Origin: Limnomonas spitsbergensis
Lineage: Eukaryota > Chlorophyta > Chlorophyceae > Chlamydomonadales
NCBI GenBank assembly: GCA_037349105.1
Contig: JAYJMM010000021.1
Coordinates: forward strand, 1,736,001 to 1,800,000
Direction: 5' to 3'
Length of the DNA stretch: 64,000 nucleotides
This document shows, piece by piece, positions 58,301 through 64,000 of this stretch; within the stretch, counting starts at the first letter, position 1; the number at the start of each line of letters is the position of its first letter. The notes beneath the pieces were generated by a model. That model was given only the letters and a program-made list of their open reading frames with translations, was not told the origin of the DNA and did no database searches. The position numbers and the translations under genes were made by a program.

Positions 58301-61300
58301 CCCATCACCCCCCTCCCCTCTGTCCTATGTCCCCACCCATCACCCCCCTCCCCTCTGTCCTATGTCCCCCCCATCGCACACCTCCCCTCTGTCCTATGTC
58401 CCCACCCATCACCCCCCTCCCCTCTGTCCTATGTCCCCCCCCATCACCCCCCTCCCCTCTGTCCTATGTCCCCACCCATCACCCCCCTCCCCTCTGTCCT
58501 ATGTCCCCCCCATCACCCCCCTCCCCTCTGTCCTATGACCCCCCCATCACCCCCCTCCCCTCTGTCCTATGTCCCCCCCATCACCCCCCTCCCCTCTGTC
58601 CTATGTCCCCCCCATCACCCCCCTCCCCTCTGTCCTATGTCCCCACCCATCACCCCCCTCCCCTCTGTCCTATGTCCCCCCCATCGCCCCCCTCCCCTCT
58701 GTCCTATGTCCCCCCCCATCACCCCCCTCCCCTCTGTCCTATGTCCCCCCCATCACCCCCCTCCCCTCTGTCCTATGTCCCCCCCCATCACCCCCCTCCC
58801 CTCTGTCCTATGTCCCCCCCATCGCCCCCCTCCCCTCTGTCCTATGTCCCCCCCCATCACCCCCCTCCCCTCTGTCCTATGTCCCCCCCCATCACCCCCC
58901 TCCCCTCTGTCCTATGTCCCCACCCATCACCCCCTCCCCTCTGTCCTATGTCCCCCCATCGCACCCCTCCCTCTGTCCTATGTCCCCCCCCATCACCCCC
59001 CTCCCCTCTGTCCTATGTCCCCCCCATCACCCCCCTCCCCTCTGTCCTATGTCCCCCCCCATCACCCCCCTCCCCTCTGTCCTATGTCCCCACCCATCGC
59101 CCCCCTCCCCTCTGTCCTATGTTCCCCCCATCGCACCCCTCCCCTCTGTCCTATGTCCCCACCCATCACCCCCCTCCCCTCTGTCCTATGTCCCCCCCCA
59201 TCACCCCCCTCCCCTCTGTCCTATGTCCCCCCCCATCACCCCCCTCCCCTCTGTCCTATGTCCCCCCCCATCACCCCCCTCCCCTCTGTCCTATGTCCCC
59301 ACCCATCACCCCCCTCCCCTCTGTCCTATGTCCCCACCCATCGCACCCCTCCCCTCTGTCCTATGTCCCCACCCATCACCCCCCTCCCCTCTGTCCTATG
59401 TCCCCACCATCACCCCCCTCCCCTCTGTCCTATGTCCCCATCCATCACCCCCCTCCCCTCTGTCCTATGTCCCCACCCATCGCCCCCCTCCCCTCTGTCC
59501 TATGTCCCCCCCATCACCCCCCTCCCCTCTGTCCTATGTCCCCACCCATCACCCCCCTCCCCTCTGTCCTATGTCCCCACCCATCACCCCCCTCCCCTCT
59601 GTCCTATGTCCCCACCCATCACCCCCCTCCCCTCTGTCCTCTGTCCCCACCATCGCACCCCTCCCCTCTGTCCTATGTCCCCCCCCATCACCCCCCTCCC
59701 CTCTGTCCTATGTCCCCACCCATCACCCCCCCTCCCCTCTGTCCTATGTCCCCACCCATCACCCCCCTCCCCTCTGTCCTATGTCCCCCCCATCGCACCC
59801 CTCCCCTCTGTCCTATGTCCCCCCCATCGCCCCCCTCCCCTCTGTCCTATGTCCCCACCCATCACCCCCCTCCCCTCTGTCCTATGTCCCCACCCATCAC
59901 CCCCCTCCCCTCTGTCCTATGTCCCCCCCCATCACCCCCCTCCCCTCTGTCCTATGTCCCCCCCCCATCACCCCCCTCCCCTCTGTCCTATGTCCCCCCC
60001 CATCACCCCCCCTCCCCTCTGTCCTATGTCCCCACCCATCACCCCCCTCCCCTCTGTCCTCTGTCCCCACCATCGCACCCCTCCCCTCTGTCCTATGTCC
60101 CCCCCCATCACCCCCCTCCCCTCTGGCCTATGTCTTCCCCCATCACCCCCCTCCCCTCTGTCCTATGTCCCCACCCATCACCCCCCTCCCCTCTGTCCTA
60201 TGTCCCCCCCCTCGCCCCCCTCCCCTCTGTCCTATGTCCCCACCCATCACCCCCCTCCCCTCTGTCCTATGTCCCCCCCCATCACCCCCCTCCCCTCTGT
60301 CCTATGTCCCCCCCATCGCACACCTCCCCTCTGTCCTATGTCCCCACCCATCACCCCCCTCCCCTCTGTCCTATGTCCCCCCCCATCACCCCCCTCCCCT
60401 CTGTCCTATGTCCCCACCCATCACCCCCCTCCCCTCTGTCCTATGTCCCCCCCATCACCCCCCTCCCCTCTGTCCTATGTCCCCACCCATCACCCCCCTC
60501 CCCTCTGTCCTATGTCCCCACCCATCACCCCCCTCCCCTCTGTCCTATGTCCCCACCCATCACCCCCCTCCCCTCTGTCCTATGTCCCCCCCATCGCACA
60601 CCTCCCCTCTGTCCTATGTCCCCACCCATCACCCCCCTCCCCTCTGTCCTATGTCCCCCCCCATCACCCCCCTCCCCTCTGTCCTATGTCCCCACCCATC
60701 ACCCCCCTCCCCTCTGTCCTATGTCCCCCCCATCACCCCCCTCCCCTCTGTCCTATGACCCCCCCATCACCCCCCTCCCCTCTGTCCTATGTCCCCCCCA
60801 TCACCCCCCTCCCCTCTGTCCTATGTCCCCCCCATCACCCCCCTCCCCTCTGTCCTATGTCCCCACCCATCACCCCCCTCCCCTCTGTCCTATGTCCCCC
60901 CCATCGCCCCCCTCCCCTCTGTCCTATGTCCCCCCCCATCACCCCCCTCCCCTCTGTCCTATGTCCCCCCCATCACCCCCCTCCCCTCTGTCCTATGTCC
61001 CCCCCCATCACCCCCCCTCCCCTCTGTCCTATGTCCCCCCCATCGCCCCCCTCCCCTCTGTCCTATGTCCCCCCCCATCACCCCCCTCCCCTCTGTCCTA
61101 TGTCCCCCCCCATCACCCCCCTCCCCTCTGTCCTATGTCCCCACCCATCACCCCCCTCCCCTCTGTCCTATGTCCCCCCCATCGCACCCCTCCCCTCTGT
61201 CCTATGTCCCCCCCCATCACCCCCCTCCCCTCTGTCCTATGTCCCCCCCATCGCACCCCTCCCCTCTGTCCTATGTCCCCCCCCATCACCCCCCTCCCCT

Positions 61301-64000
61301 CTGTCCTATGTCCCCACCCATCGCCCCCCTCCCCTCTGTCCTATGTTCCCCCCATCGCACCCCTCCCCTCTGTCCTATGTCCCCACCCATCACCCCCCTC
61401 CCCTCTGTCCTATGTCCCCCCCCATCACCCCCCTCCCCTCTGTCCTATGTCCCCCCCCATCACCCCCCTCCCCTCTGTCCTATGTCCCCCCCCATCACCC
61501 CCCTCCCCTCTGTCCTATGTCCCCACCATCGCACCCCTCCCCTCTGTCCTATGTCCCCCCCCATCACCCCCCTCCCCTCTGTCCTATGTCCCCACCCATC
61601 ACCCCCCTCCCCTCTGTCCTATGTCCCCCCCATCGCACCCCTCCCCTCTGTCCTATGTCCCCACCCATCACCCCCCTCCCCTCTGTCCTATGTCCCCCCC
61701 ATCGCACCCCTCCCCTCTGTCCTATGTCCCCACCCATCACCCCCCTCCCCTCTGTCCTATGTCCCCACCCATCACCCCCCTCCCCTCTGTCCTATGTCCC
61801 CACCCATCACCCCCCTCCCCTCTGTCCTATGTCCCCACCCATCACCCCCCTCCCCTCTGTCCTATGTCCCCCCCCATCACCCCCCTCCCCTCTGTCCTAT
61901 GTCCCCACCCATCACCCCCCTCCCCTCTGTCCTATGTCCCCACCCATCACCCCCCTCCCCTCTGTCCTATGTCCCCACCCATCGCACCCCTCCCCTCTGT
62001 CCTATGTCCCCCCCATCACCCCCCTCCCCTCTGTCCTATGTCCCCCCCCATCACCCCCCTCCCCTCTGTCCTATGTCCCCACCCATCACCCCCCTCCCCT
62101 CTGTCCTATGTCCCCACCATCACCCCCCTCCCCTCTGTCCTATGTCCCCCCCCATCACCCCCCTCCCCTCTGTCCTATGTCCCCCCCATCACCCCCCTCC
62201 CCTCTGTCCTATGTCCCCACCCATCGCACCCCTCCCCTCTGTCCTATGTCCCCACCCATCACCGCCCTCCCCTCTGTCCTATGTCCCCCCCCATCACCCC
62301 CCTCCCCTCTGTCCTATGTCCCCACCCATCGCCCCCCTCCCCTCTGTCCTATGTCCCCCCCCATCACCCCCCTCCCCTCTGTCCTATGTCCCCCCCCATC
62401 ACCCCCCTCCCCTCTGTCCTATGTCCCCCCCATCACCCCCCCTCCCCTCTGTCCTATGTCCCCCCCATCGCACCCCTCCCCTCTGTCCTATGTCCCCCCC
62501 CATCACCCCCCTCCCCTCTGTCCTATGTCCCCCCCCATCACACCCCTCCCCTCTGTCCTATGTCCCCCCCATCACCCCCCTCCCCTCTGTCCTATGTCCC
62601 CCCCCATCACCCCCCTCCCCTCTGTCCTATGTCCCCCCCATCACCCCCCCTCCCCTCTGTCCTATGTCCCCCCCATTGCACCCCTCCCCTCTGTCCTATG
62701 TCCCCCCCCATCACCCCCCTCCCCTCTGTCCTATGTCCCCCCCCATCACACCCCTCCCCTCTGTCCTATGTCCCCCCCATCACCCCCCTCCCCTCTGTCC
62801 TATGTCCCCCCCCATCACCCCCCTCCCCTCTGTCCTATGTCCCCCCCCATCACCCCCCTCCCCTCTGTCCTATGTCCCCCCCATCACCCCCCTCCCCTCT
62901 GTCCTATGTCCCCCCCATCACCCCCCTCCCCTCTGTCCTATGTCCCCCCCATCACCCCCCCTCCCCTCTGTCCTATGTCCCCCCCATTGCACCCCTCCCC
63001 TCTGTCCTATGTCCCCCCCCATCACCCCCCTCCCCTCTGTCCTATGTCCCCCCCCATCACACCCCTCCCCTCTGTCCTATGTCCCCCCCATCACCCCCCT
63101 CCCCTCTGTCCTATGTCCCCCCCCATCACCCCCCTCCCCTCTGTCCTATGTCCCCCCCCATCACCCCCCTCCCCTCTGTCCTCTGTCCCCACCATCGCAC
63201 CCCTCCCCTCTGTCCTATGTCCCCCCCCATCACCCCCCTCCCCTCTGTCCTATGTCCCACCCATCACCCCCCTCCCCTCTGTCCTATGTCCCCCCCATCA
63301 CCCCCCTCCCCTCTGTCCTATGTCCCCACCCATCACCCCCCTCCCCTCTGTCCTATGTCCCCCCCATCGCACCCCTCCCCTCTGTCCTATGTCCCCCCCC
63401 ATCACCCCCCTCCCCTCTGTCCTATGTCCCCCCCCATCACCCCCCTCCCCTCTGTCCTATGTCCCCACCCATCACCCCCCTCCCCTCTGTCCTATGTCCC
63501 CACCCATCACCCCCCTCCCCTCTGTCCTATGTCCCCCCCATCGCACCCCTCCCCTCTGTCCTATGTCCCCCCCCATCACCCCCCTCCCCTCTGTCCTATG
63601 TCCCCACCCATCGCCCCCCTCCCCTCTGTCCTATGTTCCCCCCATCGCACCCCTCCCCTCTGTCCTATGTCCCCACCCATCACCCCCCTCCCCTCTGTCC
63701 TATGTCCCCCCCCATCACCCCCCTCCCCTCTGTCCTATGTCCCCCCCCATCACCCCCCTCCCCTCTGTCCTATGTCCCCCCCCATCACCCCCCTCCCCTC
63801 TGTCCTATGTCCCCACCATCGCACCCCTCCCCTCTGTCCTATGTCCCTCCCCATCACCCCCCTCCCCTCTGTCCTATGTCCCCACCCATCACCCCCCTCC
63901 CCTCTGTCCTATGTCCCCCCCATCGCACCCCTCCCCTCTGTCCTATGTCCCCACCCATCACCCCCCTCCCCTCTGTCCTATGTCCCCCCCATCGCACCCC
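40350..64000 (+). repeat. Giant 35-bp minisatellite in kinesin intron 8, more than 23.6 kb, runs off the window
   Basis: The unit is CCCTCTGTCCTATGTCC, then CCACC or a run of C, then CATCACC or CATCGCACC, then CCCCTC; 34-36 bases, nominally 35. Span divided by period gives about 680 copies. There is no unique sequence after about 40350. Because the period is not a multiple of three and the unit has no stop, all three forward frames stay open for thousands of codons; stops arise only from rare variants such as CCTATGACC (47981, 50102, 53837, 58536, 60756). Long Pro/Ser-rich translations are therefore artefacts. Private variants reveal large internal duplications. The reverse strand is G-rich with several G-runs per unit. 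Confidence 0.97.

Noticed and set aside
40215..58538. A stop-free stretch of more than 6,000 codons, seemingly a giant Pro/Ser-rich protein
   Set aside because: It is entirely the 35-bp minisatellite. All three forward frames are open because the unit has no stop and a period not divisible by three. Stops appear only where a rare unit variant occurs. It also overlaps the kinesin intron.
40350..64000. CRISPR-like regular array
   Set aside because: Repeat follows repeat without unique spacers, inside a eukaryotic intron.
40350..64000. Telomere or centromere satellite
   Set aside because: The unit does not resemble plant or algal telomere repeats, and a kinesin reading frame enters it. Position in the chromosome cannot be judged from the window.

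Overview
ORGANISM. The window is nuclear DNA of a photosynthetic eukaryote, most likely a chlorophyte green alga; a volvocalean such as a Haematococcus relative would fit, but species is a guess. The reasons are genes split into 5 to 15 or more exons by GT-AG introns of hundreds of bases, a nucleus-encoded multi-membrane protein with a plastid-type transit peptide, TGTAA motifs (the usual green-algal poly(A) signal) behind several genes, and extreme loads of micro- and minisatellites inside introns. Nothing in it is bacterial or viral. LAYOUT. (1) 1-6636, plus strand: the 3' nine tenths of NMD3, the 60S ribosomal subunit export adaptor. (2) 7060-9663, plus: a 494-residue protein I do not recognise. 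(3) 10900-12192, minus: a one-TM coiled-coil protein of unknown function with an organelle-type N-terminus. (4) 13696-25972, minus: a 15-exon Claspin/MRC1 homologue (replication checkpoint mediator). (5) 26996-28690, minus: a four-TM protein resembling the ciliary protein TMEM138. (6) 28987-31073, plus: a conserved plastid membrane protein, divergently arranged with gene 5. (7) 33470-39919, plus: the first eight exons of a kinesin motor gene, KIF12-like by eye. (8) About 40350-64000: one 35-bp minisatellite of more than 23.6 kb (roughly 680 copies by span/period) that fills the next kinesin intron and runs off the window. The genes look like independent housekeeping or cell-biology loci, not a pathway cluster. 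MAIN OBSERVATION. In at least four of the seven genes, short stretches that straddle a splice junction are tandemly duplicated into the neighbouring intron. The 5' splice-site examples lie after NMD3 exons 2, 8 and 9, Claspin exons 4, 5, 8 and 12, and kinesin exons 3, 4, 6 and 8; 3' splice-site examples lie before gene 2 exon 3, Claspin exon 4 and kinesin exon 6. In every case the reading frame requires the outer copy (nearest the exon body), so the protein is unchanged and only the intron grows. Some copies have multiplied into minisatellites (21-bp units after Claspin exon 4; serial units after Claspin exon 12 and kinesin exons 6 and 8). I infer an intron-lengthening ratchet driven by junction-spanning tandem duplication. 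The giant array lies directly behind one such serial duplication. OTHER REPEATS. There is a hAT-type MITE (two copies, one with a 7/8 target duplication), two unnamed dispersed families, a (GT)~206 microsatellite, and 14-, 21- and 25-bp intronic minisatellites. All exon boundaries were read by eye from frame, phase and GT-AG rules; none has transcript support here.
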